Assembly: GCA_022113835.1 (NCBI GenBank)
Contig: JAILWY010000006.1
Location: 310,001-374,000 of the forward strand
Direction of reading: 5' to 3'
From: Atopsyche davidsoni
Lineage: Eukaryota; Arthropoda; Insecta; Trichoptera; Hydrobiosidae
DNA length: 64,000 nucleotides
In this document: positions 1 through 10,528 of the stretch, one piece after another
Numbering within the stretch: the stretch's first letter is position 1
Layout of the letters: the number at the start of each line of letters is the position of its first letter
Translations under genes and position numbers: made by a program
The notes under the pieces: generated by a model
Seen by the model: the letters and a program-made list of their open reading frames with translations, nothing else
Told to the model about the DNA's origin: nothing
Database searches by the model: none

Positions 1-152
1 TCGTAAATTGAAGAAAAAAGGCCAGTCAATAACACGCTAATGCATTCATATCAAAAAATTAATTTAACGTAGCATATTTTTATGATCCTCACATTTGGTT
101 ATTTATATATTATACTGAAGTTTCAATTTTATCATTTATTTGTGTTTCTTAC

Positions 153-546
153 CATAAGGTTGTTTGCTAAATAATGCCATAAACCATTCGGCACCCAATT
201 TTCTAAGAGCCTCCTCATCATGTAAAGCATATATTTTTTCTATAAACCCTTCATGCATGTAAGCTTGCAAAAGGGATTTTCCTTGGTATAAAGTAACGTT
301 GCTACATCCCGGGACGGAGGGTTCATTGGCGAGAGCTCTTATATTTTCTAATTCGTGCCTCACGATTGTCTGCCTCTCAGCTGTCGTTAAGAAATCATCA
401 ACGTGCATGCCCTCCTGGATAAATTCTTCTAATTGACTAACAACAAATTCTCTTATAATACCCGAATGATCTTTTTTAACTATTTCAATCTCTTCGGCAA
501 CTTGGAGAAATTTTATTTTTGAAGCTGAGATGTGCAGAACTAAACC
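153..546 (-). CDS. anoctamin-10-like protein, coding exon 2 (gene continues off the left edge)
   Basis: Second coding exon, entered in phase 0 after a TTTCAG acceptor and leaving in phase 1 at TATG before GTAAGA. It starts GLVLHISASKIKFLQVAEEI and ends at SKQPY. Diagnostic ANO10-like stretches are DDFLTTAERQTIVRHELENI, a PG..NVTLYQGKSLL segment and IYALHDEEALRKLGAEW. In human ANO10 the same order is found just before the first transmembrane helix. The frame runs through the donor into an early stop (KKHK stop at 136-138), which is intronic and not the real end. All ten membrane helices are missing, so the gene is partial because of the window edge, not because it is broken. The Drosophila relative would be Axs-like; exact orthology is not shown here. 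Confidence 0.85.
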
Positions 547-806
547 CTGAAATTAAAAATAAATACAATTTTAAATAAGTTTCGTTTGACGCAGGAACAT
601 ATAATGTATGTTATTATTATGGTTTCTTATCAGCATTATTTTTATCAAACATAGATACAGTAACATTATGTTAACCACAGTGAACATTACCCTATAGATA
701 AAAGGTGTTTATCTAAAAAGCATTGAACTGGTATGTTTTACGATCCATATAATATTATCTGTTACAATGTTATATTTAGATAATCTCATAGAAAATAATA
801 ACTAAC

Positions 807-1001
807 CTCATTTTCTTTGTAGGGTTGTCTACGTACGAGTAATTCTGCACCACCGTCCTGGCGTTTGCCTTTGATTTTGCTAATAAACCAAGCTACAACT
901 TTGTCGTTAGTCTTAGCAGAGAATCTAATAACGGCATACGTCTGAGGAAACACCACTGCTCCTTCATCAGAAGAAGTATCATCATCTTGGTAGGAACTCA
1001 T
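807..1001 (-). CDS. anoctamin-10-like protein, coding exon 1
   Basis: First coding exon (65 codons, phase 0 end) of a TMEM16/anoctamin of the ANO10 (TMEM16K) type. After an acidic start (SSYQDDDTSSDEG) it reads VVFPQTYAVIRFSAKTNDKV and then KGKRQDGGAELLVRR. This corresponds to the cytoplasmic N-terminal anoctamin dimerisation domain, where ANO10 proteins carry a KKDGGAQLL-like segment. The exon ends GAG before GTTAGT, a good donor, and joins exon 2 (153-546) in frame. ANO10 family members are intracellular (ER) multi-pass proteins with lipid-scramblase activity; that role is family knowledge and the membrane part lies outside the window. On the minus strand an acceptor at 1143-1145 and a donor at 1200-1201 suggest a 59-nt intron in the 5' UTR (inference). 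Confidence 0.85.
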
Positions 1002-2096
1002 GTTTATGGCTTCGACGAATGCTAACTATTTAAGGTTTCATGTCACTATCAACGAGCACCAAGGCAGAGCTGCCACAAAAATGACTTGCAATATTATTAC
1101 AACGATCAATCCAAATATATTGACAATCTTATCTTCCGTGTCCTGAAAGTAAACAAGTTTTAGCGGTTAGATAAATGACAGCAGATATGATGTGAGTTTA
1201 CCTGATTTCTCGAAATAAAAACTATACCACCTAGCATATTAGATATAATACAAATAATTATAACCTTAAATTGAATACTAACGACAGGCAGAAAAATAAA
1301 GTAATAACAAATTTTAAAAGCGAAATTAACAATAAATTACCAAAGTAGAGAGATACAGTCAGCTGTTTTGTGATTCTCTATTTATGGCCTGGTGTAAACT
1401 TTTTCTGTGCTAACTTTTTAAACTTCTATTAAAGTACGTACATGAAATTAATTTAATGGTCACGAGAGGCTCGCACATACCTGAGGTAATATTATACTAT
1501 ATTTTTGTATCAAAATCCTTTACGAATACAGGTTAAGTCAAATATTTATTTTCGTACTCAGTTATTTCTTGTTTGACAGCTGTGGCCTGCTGCACTAGTG
1601 ATGTAAAATTAATATCGATAGTAATAATATCGAACTTGCATTAAATATCGATCTTTAAAAAAACCAAAAAAAATATTATTCGCGAAATACGATTTCAACG
1701 CCTAATTTTTCTCCATTGTATATATTTCAATTTAATAATTTAATTTAATAAATATATAAATATTTGGTTTATTCAGAGTAGTGTTTTTTGTCAAAGATCC
1801 ACAGTTAAAAGATTTAAAAAAATAAAAATAAATTTAAAAAATCACGGTCTCATGGGACTCATTGAATGTGATTTGATATTAATATAAAACGCTAGAGTGG
1901 TGCAATAACATTTAAATTTAAATTGATTAAAAAATATTTAAAAAATTTAAGATTTATTTTAAAACCCAAGTTGAACGGTAAAAGAGGAAAATATCCAATT
2001 TTGTATAAAATTGAGGGGCATTTAATTATTTTATTATTATATGGTATATTATATTATTGTGGATGCCCAACACTACCCGAATGAATTGCTATATAG
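1002..2096 (-). promoter_or_regulatory. 5' UTR and probable promoter region of the anoctamin gene
   Basis: About 1.1 kb without coding potential. It holds the presumed 5' UTR (1002-1202, with a possible 59-nt intron 1143-1201) and then AT-rich DNA. A perfect DRE-type motif TATCGATA lies at 1613-1620 and a related TATCGAT at 1646-1652. Such sites are typical of housekeeping insect promoters that bind DREF. Assigning them to this gene is inference from position only. Confidence 0.35.
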
Positions 2097-2305
2097 CAGG
2101 GGTAGCCAAAGCTTGGACCGCGTAACTATTATGTACACATTCCCCATTGTGAGAATAAATAAAAAAATTATTCGTATCCAAAAAACTTGATATTATTTAT
2201 TTTAATTTTAAAATTAAACTTATTTTTGGTATTGAATTGCTACTTTCATATGATCACATGTATAAAAATAGGTCGCCCGTAGTGATCAAAAGTTGTGTAC
2301 CCCTG
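2097..2305. mobile_element. hAT-type MITE (209 bp)
   Basis: The ends are inverted repeats: left CAGGGGTAGCCAAAG and right, read on the other strand, CAGGGGTACACAACTT. The flanks CTATATAG (2089-2096) and CCCTATAG (2306-2313) match at 6 of 8 positions, as expected for an aged 8-bp hAT target duplication. There is no coding capacity, so it is a non-autonomous element. Confidence 0.7.
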
Positions 2306-2313
2306 CCCTATAG

Positions 2314-3189
2314 TATTGAAGGAACTATTATAAACTTCTTAAAGACACTTGCGTCAATAGAGTAGGTATTTTTGTAATATTTTTTTGTAAATCAATAGGC
2401 GTAAACATCACCGATTTAAAATTCAAGTAAAACTGAAGAATAATCGCACTTTTCGTTATTACGTAATGTGTTTACCACGAGATGCTTTTTATGCATATAT
2501 TATTTAAGTAAACGAGAAATTTGCATGTCTTGATTGGCACGGTGGCTTGTTGAATCAGCATTGAGATATCTTCAATTTCATGAATAAATATTGATCATTC
2601 ATTTTCAAGTCCCATGTGCATTTAGTTTCATCAGTGAGTGCACAGATGACACTTTGTATTAAAAAAAAATAAATGGTTTTAAAATACTTTGGATGTTTCT
2701 TTTTAGTTATGTTTGTATCTTCGAGGTGGTATTCGCTCCGAACAAAGGTGGTGCAGGATCTGAGATGATGTAGGCCTGTCTTCCGAGGTATTTTCTGGTC
2801 ATCAATAGCCGTGATCCATATCTGGATTGCTCCATAAAGCCTGAGATCACCATGATTCACTAGGTTCAAATATAATTCATAGCATGTCACATGGGAAGTC
2901 TATAGTGTTTTGCTTAAAGCTTAAAAATTATAGGATAAATCAACATTGATCAATTGGCTGTGTCATTTGTTACTTATTTATTCTATTTAATTTTTTATTT
3001 GTGAATAAACTGTTTTGATTTTTTTCTCAACTGTTAACAGCTGATGTATGATCTCATGAGATTATTAATTAATGTTAAATTATTTTAATTTTTCGGCTTG
3101 AAACATGCTGTCTGTATTTGAAAGTGTAGAAAAAAGTCAAAGTGCATATATGAGACTCATTCTTCATGTATCATATTTTATTATATCAT
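2314..3189. other. gene-free AT-rich stretch
   Basis: I see no supported gene. A 111-codon minus frame at 2555-2890 has no recognisable motif or splice context and is treated as chance. No clear repeat boundary is visible. Confidence 0.5.
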
Positions 3190-3194
3190 TTTTC

Positions 3195-3365
3195 TTCTAA
3201 TGCTTGTCCTAAGAGGAGGTTAGTGACAATATTGTTGAATACATATTGATTCTGGGCCAGTCGAACTAATTCAGCTGTACATCCAACTTCTAGCCACTGG
3301 CGTAAATTCCGCATCCACGCATGTTTCCTCCTTCCAATGCCCCTTTTTTCTTCGATTTTTCCTTG
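3195..3365 (-). mobile_element. RTE-type LINE relic, C-terminal tail of the reverse transcriptase
   Basis: Translated on the minus strand this reads GIGRRKHAWMRNLRQWLEVG and then TAELVRLAQNQYVFNNIVTN, ending LL. That is the common C-terminal tail of insect RTE-like retrotransposon ORFs (R..SWLKNLR.W pattern followed by a short leucine-rich end). Only the last ~55 codons remain, so it is a 5'-truncated dead copy. Related pieces lie at 4455-4825 and 18480-18862. Confidence 0.7.
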
Positions 3366-3763
3366 TAGTAGGCATTGATTATTGTTTTAAAAAATATGTC
3401 AAAAATAGGGAGCCTCACGCTTTTTCAGCACTTGTGATATGATATGATAAAAAAGAGGAATAAATTTGGTTTCGTAAAGATGGATGAGCCGTGGTCACCC
3501 TGATTGTATCAGCATGTCGCACATCCAGCATCTGACAGCATCTCGATCAGGTGACTCGGTGTTTGAAGAATTGAATTTGGGATGAAGCGACAACGAGACC
3601 CCCGACCGACAAAGCGAGTGACATAAGCCCCGGGGCTGGATAACAGACGTCGCTGTCAATATAGTCGTCTGACGTCACGCGCCAGCGAGCGATGAGCGAT
3701 AGACTTTCAAACTTGACCAGTAAAAATAACAAAAACTAGTTTCATCTAAAATAAATTGATTAA
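3366..3763. other. gene-free stretch with a moderately GC-rich patch
   Basis: No gene is supported. Positions 3530-3700 are GC-richer and contain two GACGTC motifs around 3648-3676. A 61-codon minus frame here has no recognisable features. Confidence 0.4.
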
Positions 3764-3984
3764 CCCTTAAATGCATATTGACGTAAAACTGCAACGCACC
3801 ACTAAGACGGCTTAATGTCTAGTAAATGCATGGTGATGGTATATCTGCAACATAAGGTTTTTTAATAAAATAGTATAAAAATAATATATTTTTTATTTCT
3901 ATCTATGTCTCCCTGCATTACAATGTACATGTTTACAAGATATTTTTTTTTCAAGAGGTCAAAACAAGGTCATGCATTTAAGGG
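3764..3984. mobile_element. piggyBac-type MITE with TTAA duplication (221 bp)
   Basis: Perfect 13-bp terminal inverted repeats CCCTTAAATGCAT are flanked on both sides by TTAA (3760-3763 and 3985-3988). TTAA duplication with a CCC start is the hallmark of piggyBac insertion. The inside is AT-rich and non-coding. Confidence 0.85.
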
Positions 3985-4234
3985 TTAAATGATATAAAAA
4001 CAACGGCTAAGTGGTTAAAATTAAAATGTAAGCTTGCTACGTTTGTAAGGATATATCTTTACTCCTGTATAAAAATAATATGATGCTTGCATTAAATCAC
4101 TCAGTTTAGTTTTTATCTCTTAAATATTTATCTTTGTTATTAAATCCTTACTTATTTATTTAATTTATTCTTCAACTTACGCAAAAAAGGTTTTTTTACA
4201 CATATTTTTCTTTACAAACACTCAATAACGGAAA

Positions 4235-4340
4235 TAGTGAAATCCATGAACGCTACCACTTAAGCCACACATAGTAAGCCTCACAATCTGTGTCAGCATA
4301 AGAGGACAGCCACATACTGTATTGTAAGCATAACCTAACA
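4235..4340. repeat. dispersed repeat family E (GCTACCA type)
   Basis: Shares the core order 'cgctaccactTaagccacacat...gtaagcc...taagcataacc' with 11940-11975, 13335-13440 and 41425-41525. It is non-coding, and neither a terminal repeat nor a target duplication could be placed. It may be an old SINE or the tail of a larger element. Confidence 0.5.
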
Positions 4341-4454
4341 TATAAAATAATAATCTTGGGTGTTTTTTAAAAGGATAAATCTGAAATCTATACTGGCAAT
4401 TATCCCATTCCAGATATTAAAAATATTTTAAAAATAATACAATGTATAAAACTT

Positions 4455-4825
4455 GACCTGAACACAATGCGAAAAATTGAAGCCGCAGAAAAGTGGCTTT
4501 AGAGGAGTTTCAGTTTAGTTAAGCATCTGATGATGACCCAGTGTATTGGGTTGAAACTAGTAATGCAAATAATTTTGATAAACTCAAAGTGAAGACAAAA
4601 TACAAAGATACTTTTATACCATGGGTTGACCGCGTCACAAATGAAAGAGTCTTGAAAGAAAAACGTAATATAATAAAGCCTTACTATAAGGTAAAATCGA
4701 AGGAAAAGGGGGTATTGGAAGGAGGAAACTCACATGGATGCGAAAGTTGGATGTACAGCCGAATTAGTGAGACTGCCCCAGAATGAATATGCATTCAATG
4801 AAAAAGTCACCAACCTCCTCTGAGA
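4455..4825 (+). pseudogene. RTE-type LINE relic interrupted by a repeat fragment
   Basis: Plus-strand RTE pieces in order: LNTMRKIEAAEKWL followed by a stop and R, then (after an insert) IPWVDRVTNERVLKEKR, then VGCTAELVRLPQNEYAFNEK ending VTNLL. These are the classic RTE blocks 'KIEAFEMW.YRR..KI.W.DRVTNEEVL' and the C-terminal tail. The LINE is split around 4508-4575 by a segment (gttaagcatctgatgatgac ... gaaactagtaatgcaaa) that matches one arm of the palindrome at 19786-19905. Stops and frame changes show it is dead. Confidence 0.7.
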
Positions 4826-5310
4826 AGAACCACTCGATAAGGATAAATCCGTTTCCCAGCAACTATAGCCAATTACCAATAAAATCATTTTTACACAATG
4901 TATAGAAATGTACGCCTTCCCGACAAAACGGACGCAGAGCAATAAATAAGACAAATAATATTAATGCCTGTGGCTTAGATTTACCGTTCGGACAGGTCCT
5001 ATAGTTCACGGGCTATTGTGGGAATGTCTGATATTTAAAAGGAGAGCACCAAAGGGCGGCTGACTGGCTCGAGTGATGTATTGCAGTGCCGACTGTCGAG
5101 GGAATAAGAGCCTCCGAAGCCTATTACGGCGGACTTGTCTGTGCTCGTACCGATCTCACACTGAAACAATGCACCTTTATTATATTCCACGTAAAAAATC
5201 ATACGGCGTACACCACTGCCTTTCGTGCGCTGATCATCCGAACTGCTTCGTAGTTCGGATAACACTTGACACTGTATGTTTATTTTTTGTCATTTACGGT
5301 TTATTATATT

Positions 5311-5469
5311 ATTACTAATGTGATTAGGCACATTAGTTCATACATAGAAGATGATTTAAAGAAACTCTCAGAAAAATATCATCCCACACAAGTCACGGTG
5401 ATATTTTTCTGAGAGTTTCTTTAAATCATCTTCTATGTATGAACTAATGTGCTTAAGCATATTAGTAAT
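5311..5469. mobile_element. foldback element, family F, copy 1
   Basis: Two ~70-nt arms in inverted orientation. The left begins ATTACTAATGTGATTAGGCA and runs through a 'gaagatgatttaaagaaact' block; the right is its reverse complement ending ATTAGTAAT. They are separated by about 20 nt holding CCCACACAAGTCAC, a remnant of the tRNA-like 3' end that is full length in copy 3. It is non-coding and would form a long hairpin. Confidence 0.8.
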
Positions 5470-5509
5470 ACTTGACACTGTATTAATGAGTATCTAAAAT
5501 ATTAATTTA

Positions 5510-5815
5510 GTCTTCTTCTTCGGGTACTTCTCCTCAATACTCATGCTGAGCCAGTGTTCATGGTTTTCTAAGGGAGAATAGTGTAGTGGGTTCTTTTATA
5601 CCGCAGTTTTGGGTATTGTTGCATTATTATATCATTTTTTCCTTGCAAAGCTCTGGCGTTTAGATCTGATACTTTTTCTGTAGCAGGCTGCATATCCCAC
5701 CCACGTACTTCCAGAGCACATCACTCAACAAGTATTCCAAGTCCACTACTCCATTACCGATCCTTTACAAACGCTCATGGTACATAATGGCAGCCATGCA
5801 CAAGCAACAAGGAAT
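5510..5815. repeat. dispersed repeat family B, copy 1
   Basis: About 300 nt that recur at 8955-9275, 11357-11440, 13146-13325 and 46905-47105. Shared marks are 'actcatgctgagccagtgtt', 'ttttctaagggagaatagtg', 'ctctggcgtttagatctgat' and 'gtacttccagagcacatc'. On the minus strand, fuller copies end in LAQYEYMLSEMIANLL, resembling the RTE C-terminal tail (LAQNQYVFNNIVTNLL), so the family seems to share its end with the LINE relics here. Confidence 0.6.
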
Positions 5816-6602
5816 TCATTTGACTATGTTAGAATGGGAAAGATAAGGTGATTATTTAAGTATAAAAGGATGTGTGTGTTCATGTGTTATTTTAAAAATA
5901 TTTTTGTATGCAGCTGTATATATATTATTTAGGGTATATTAAATTGAACTATCGGTAAGAAAAAAAAACGTTTTTGCGGTTCTATTTGATTCACAGATAT
6001 TTTATAATAAAATAAAACAGGAAGGTGTTCTCAACGAAGTATCCAAACGTTGTTATACACTTTTATGTATATTTTATAAAAAAAAAATCAAGAATAAAAG
6101 AAGTATACATAAATATTTTAATTCTAAAAACACAAGATTTTACATATTAATTTAATTACTAACGGACTTTATCTCGTATAAAATCTTAATGATGCTTTTA
6201 AACGGAATTATTTTTACCAAGCATTTGATGATTTCGACTACTGAATGAAATGTGAAGTATATTAAAGCAAATATTCTTAATGCAATTAAAATTGAATAAA
6301 TTTTTAATAAATATTAATTATTACTTCAAAATAATACAAAGAATCAAGTGAAATATTTTGCACATCACAGATTAAAGACTCATTGCATTATGTGTACTGT
6401 TAATCAACTAAAGGCTGACTGTACTATCGTAGTTATTTTAATTATTTAATTTTATACTTATAAGGTTTGCTAGGTGGATGAATATTATTATTTAATTTGA
6501 TGTAAATTATTATTTACCACGTCATACATCGAGATGCATCGTTGTACAGTCTGGAAATAATGATTGCGTTTATCTCTTCAGAACAATAGTCTGCAGTATT
6601 GG
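5816..6602. other. gene-free AT-rich stretch
   Basis: No coding or repeat feature could be supported. Low-complexity A/T runs dominate. Confidence 0.5.
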
Positions 6603-6614
6603 AATGGGGCTCAC

Positions 6615-6803
6615 GCAGGGTCTTCCGTCTCCATGCATGAGGAGTCCACGCTGCAGCCCTGTCTCCACTTCCTGGTCTCTCGGAGTGTCTTCAGCTGAGC
6701 TTTGGGAGATATATCACTTCGGCGGCGCTCCTCTGTATTGACATTTGATATATTTCTCTCGGGGGACTTCATTCTGCTGGGAAGCACCACATTCAAGACA
6801 ATA
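6615..6803 (-). CDS. orphan exon candidate, unknown product
   Basis: A GC-richer island with an open minus frame containing SRMKSPERNISNVNTEERR, SDISPKAQLKTLRETRKWRQ and CSVDSSCMETEDP. It has a plausible acceptor (TTGGCAG, exon from 6803) and donor (CTGC before GTGAGC at 6614-6613); if the donor is not used the frame stops at 6611. The charged composition and codon use look protein-like, but I do not recognise the protein and found no partner exon. It could also be the last exon of a gene or a degraded transposon piece. Confidence 0.3.
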
Positions 6804-6983
6804 CTGCCAATAATAATTAATAAACTAAAAATAATTATATATATATTTTTTGGATGTAAAAATATTAAAATGAAAGCCTTTTACAATCGGGAAATATCAC
6901 AAGATAAATGCATTATCATAAAAACCTGACATCATCGCCGCCTCGTGTCCATCTCCGGTCTGCCAGAAATGAAGGACCATTTT

Positions 6984-7522
6984 ACCTGGCGAAATCGTGT
7001 CATTTGATTTATTTAATTTTTACTTTATTATTCTATTGATAGAGTTGATTTTTTTATACAATATTGAAAAAACTATAAATAATATTTATATATTTTTAAT
7101 TATTTAATTAACGTCCAATTTCAGGGTAAAATAAAATCTTGAAGATGTTGAAAAATTAGATAAAGTGACGACTTTTCAAAACCAAACTTTGTTAAATATA
7201 TATATTTTTTTAATTTTTAAAATAATAAGGCGCACATGGTTTATATTTAATCTTCTAATTCCAATTCAAAAAAAGACTTTTAAATGTTTAGGATTCTTGG
7301 AAAATATGCCGGACGAATCTCCAAATTCCTACATTTCAATCGGAAAAACACATATTTATCATATTAATAGTAAATTTATTAGAAATAAAAATATATTGTG
7401 TTCGGAAGAAGGGATGTATCAAACTTTTTGCATTTAAATTTGTTTGATTGGTGCAGTCGATTTTTCGCAAAACGGACCAGAAAATGATCAAAAAAACTCG
7501 AGTATGGGAATTTGGTCCTTAA
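6984..7522 (+). repeat. dispersed repeat family C, copy 1
   Basis: About 540 nt closely repeated at 50361-50852 (same strand) and 47613-48135 (opposite strand). It runs from 'acctggcgaaatcg' through 'ataaaatcttgaagatgttg', 'ccggacgaatctcc' and 'gtgcagtcgatttttcgcaa' to a 'cccttaa'-like end. A 90-codon frame inside it recurs with changes in the 50-kb copy, but there is no recognisable domain. Terminal repeats could not be identified. Confidence 0.7.
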
Positions 7523-7758
7523 CCTTTAAGTGTAAGATACAATATATCATTGAACCAAATTAGTGGTGATTGCTTTGAAATATAATAATAAAAAAAATAT
7601 TAACCTCTATGGTTGTAGAAATGATAAAATAGCTTTATTCATTGAATTTTGCATCAAACATATGTTCGCATGCGTAGCAGCTTCAAAGCATCCCGCTTTG
7701 CATACTAGAATGAGTTGGTTGTTCTACGCAAGATTTATCCTTGAGAAATCTACATTAG

Positions 7759-7919
7759 TGGGGTCGCTCGAACATGCGTCGGAGACGGAGGACATTGTCC
7801 GTCCAAGCGGCGGTGACGTCCTGGAGGTGTCCTCCGCCAGCGGACAGGATAAAGGCCCCCCTCTGAAGCACCACAGCCCGAGAGACTCCGCTCTAGCCCG
7901 CCGATATAGTGGAGCGCCG
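7759..7919 (+). CDS. orphan exon candidate, unknown product
   Basis: A sharply GC-rich 161-nt segment in AT-rich surroundings, with an acceptor (CTACATTAG at 7758) and a donor (GCGCCG before GTGAGAG). It codes for 53 full residues in one frame, including SLEHASETEDIVRPSGGDVL and PLKHHSPRDSALARRYSGAP, with GC-rich third positions. It would be entered in phase 1 and left in phase 0. It looks like a disordered, charged piece of a larger protein. I do not recognise it and no joining exon was found; a regulatory island with a chance frame is the alternative. Confidence 0.33.
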
Positions 7920-8320
7920 GTGAGAGAGGCGAGTGAGGTGTGGCTGATTTCAAACTCAATTTAGATTATTTAAATAATTGGTGTATTACGCAAATGGAGC
8001 AAAAATACTGTGGCGCTGGATTTAGGTGTCATCGTGAAATTAAAAATAGGTATATGATAAAAAAAAAAAGGTTCTCATTTTTTTAGCGTGCTATCAATAT
8101 GTGTGTCTAGAAGTCATAAAACTTGGTCGAACTGTATGCAATATAATTGGCATGACGAAAGATTTTGAAATCCTCTTCCGTAATGAGGGTACACGTTTAC
8201 TATTTACGAAAAAAACTTTATTTCGGTAATAAACTAGAGTTTAACGAAGTTTAAAGCCATTTTTATAATATTTTTTTCAATAGCGCGCGAAAAAGCTCGC
8301 AGGTGTCATGGCGTCCGCTC

Positions 8321-8413
8321 TGACGTCACGCCTCATCTCAACTGTCATGCATGTCATTGTGTTTGCATCGAAGTTTGTTTACAATTTGAGTTGTATATTG
8401 AGGCGTGACGTCA
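8321..8413. repeat. inverted repeat with two CRE-like TGACGTCA sites
   Basis: TGACGTCACGCCTCA at 8321-8335 and its exact reverse complement TGAGGCGTGACGTCA at 8399-8413, separated by 63 nt. Each arm carries the palindromic cAMP-response-type site TGACGTCA. It may be the inside of a MITE or a regulatory element; no target duplication was found. Confidence 0.5.
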
Positions 8414-8419
8414 TGCGCT

Positions 8420-8954
8420 GTCATTGGTGTTTCAGTCAAAATGGCCGATTGCAGTATTTTAGTCTTAATCTTATTAATCTCAGATTTTTAAATAAAACTA
8501 AATTAGTCTTTTAAATCCTTTTAATATGTATTTTCCCATAAAATAATTATTTCTTTGATTATTTGATACTGTCGTCACGCCAATTAAAATTAAGTAATAC
8601 TTATATAATATTAACTTATATTTTTAATTCGTTTGTTTCTAGCTTAGTGTGTTGATAGAACAGGACGCTTTAATTAAACATAAAATTATTAATATAGGCT
8701 ATTCATTTATGAATCGTACGTGATTAAAGCGTTTAATTTTGATGAATAAAGATGTCGGTTTTTATTGCTTCGTTGTATGTGAATAATTTATACCCAATTG
8801 AGTTGTTTGATTCGCAATTTACATATGTAACTATTAACATGACGTTGCCATCATAAAAACTAAATAGTTCGTAACAATATTTTTGCACGATAGAAAATAT
8901 TCAAAGAAAATAAACTCTCAATAAATTAAATTAATTTTAATTTTTTCTTCATCA
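8420..8954. other. gene-free AT-rich stretch
   Basis: Nothing supported in this stretch. Confidence 0.5.
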
Positions 8955-9275
8955 GGTGCCTCTGCTCAGAGGAGGTTGGCGATCATTTCACTGAGCATAT
9001 ACTCATACTGAGCCAGTGTGCATGATTTTCTATGGGAGAATAGTGAAGTGGGTTCCTGGGTCCTTCTGCACCGCAGTTTTATATTGGAAGGAAAAGTCTG
9101 CGTATTGCTGATGCCCAATAGCATTATTATACAATCCATTCTATACAAAAGTCTGGCGTTTAGATTTGATATCAGATTCCCCCCCCGTACTTCCAGAGCA
9201 CATCCCTCCACAATCATTCAATTACACACGCTTAGGGTATAAAATGGCAGCCATGCACAAGCAACAGTATGAGGA
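8955..9275. repeat. dispersed repeat family B, copy 2 (fullest copy)
   Basis: Contains all family B marks, starting with a 'tctgctcagaggaggttggc' end that also occurs at 46915 and, inverted, at 13290. The minus-strand translation ends TLAQYEYMLSEMIANLL, like the end of the RTE relic at 3195-3365. A C tract lies at 9180-9186. The 83-codon minus frame 8966-9217 is part of this repeat, not a host gene. Confidence 0.6.
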
Positions 9276-10482
9276 GAGCGGGGAGATTTTAAATTTTAAA
9301 TGCTGTACCCTTAATGTGTAAATTTTCGTCGCTCTGCGCTTAGCTCCCTAGGCCACTATGTTTTCAAGCTAGTTTGTTTGAAGTGCGGCGGTTCAGATTT
9401 CAGATGTCCGCCGACAGAATCAGAGTGCCTTTCATTTTTTTAATTCTGCTTTATGGCGATTTGCTCGCAAATGGTGCCCATAAATGCTACCGCAAGAAAC
9501 GTCCTTATTTTCGCGACAGCGGAAATGTGCAGCTGTGTCTTTATTTGTGTATTGTCAGTATTTTTACTCGCCATATATAACGGCTTGCAACAATAACACA
9601 ATGCATGAAATAATAAACGAACGATCGTTCTTAGCTTATATAAAGATACGGAAATAACGTTTGTTAAAATTTACTACGATTAACGTCGTTTATGACGAAA
9701 AACACGGTGGATACTAATAATATAATTAAACAGAAATGTTTGTGGCTATCGATGTACTGTATGTAAAATAATAACGACTCTGAAATGAAAGTCAGGTGTA
9801 AAAATAATGTAAAATTAAAATGAGCAAATCCAAAGTGTGCAAATACAAGAAGCGCAAAAGGTTTTCCATCACTGTCATATACTGTGAAGTTATCGAACTT
9901 CCTGAGTTACAGTTTTCATCAAATCGCCTCAAAAGATTTGGCGATCTAAAGATTCAAAAACATATATCTTTAATCATATGCGCATACAAAGCCGGATTAT
10001 CAGTCAATCAGAATGCTCGGGAGCTTTTTGTATTGAAATCCGAAATCACTACACGATCACGAAGTTCTCGCTTTCTTGTCAATGCGGCACGAGCCGGGAC
10101 TCGAACAATGGTCATCATACTCAGTCACTCATTTCACGCAAAATTATCTCAGGCAACATGGCCGCCGGCTGTGACGCGCATGCTGAGCGTGTCGTGCGCC
10201 ATCGCCAATTAAAAACAACACAGAGAAATGGATATTCTTCAATTTACCGTTTTGTCCCTCGTAATTATTCGGGGGGGCATTTAAGGTGATTTTGGGTATT
10301 TACACGGTTTTCGGAGCGAGAACGCCCGGGCTACTTGAGGTTTAATTAGATTTTTTAATTTTTATGCGTTTATGATGCGCTGAGCTGTGGCCGGATGTAG
10401 GTCAATGGGTGCTTGATGCATGTACATTTTTTTTTTTTTAATTTACCATTGTAATGTGCTCTTAGGTTTTGATTCTTGATGC
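9276..10482. other. gene-free stretch with two weak frames and a tRNA-like B box
   Basis: Frames at 9404-9580 (a short hydrophobic start, MSADRIRVPFIFLILLYGDL) and 9820-10289 have no recognisable domains or splice partners. Around 10090-10112 the minus strand reads GTTCGAGTCCCGGCTCGTGC, which fits a pol III B box as in a tRNA-derived SINE, but no convincing A box was found. Confidence 0.35.
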
Positions 10483-10528
10483 ATATCTATTTTATGGATC
10501 GGTCAATCAGATGCGTATTTATTACCCC
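10483..10528. mobile_element. foldback family F, outer left flank of copy 2
   Basis: Matches 63453-63500 (atctattttatggatcggtc, then tattaccc), the outer part of family F. It is cut off from its continuation at 11182 by Helitron copy A, with about 20 bp of family F sequence missing at the junction. Confidence 0.65.

Noticed and set aside
2555..2890. 111-codon minus frame
   Set aside because: AT-rich, no motif, no splice context, no repeat partner; consistent with chance.
7165..7437. 90-codon frame, similar to one at 50637-50951
   Set aside because: Both lie inside family C repeats and differ by frame-changing indels; no domain.
9404..9580. Possible secreted peptide starting MSADRIRVPFIFLILLYGDL
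   Set aside because: A signal-like hydrophobic start alone; no splice partner, no recognised mature part and an AT-rich random-looking end.
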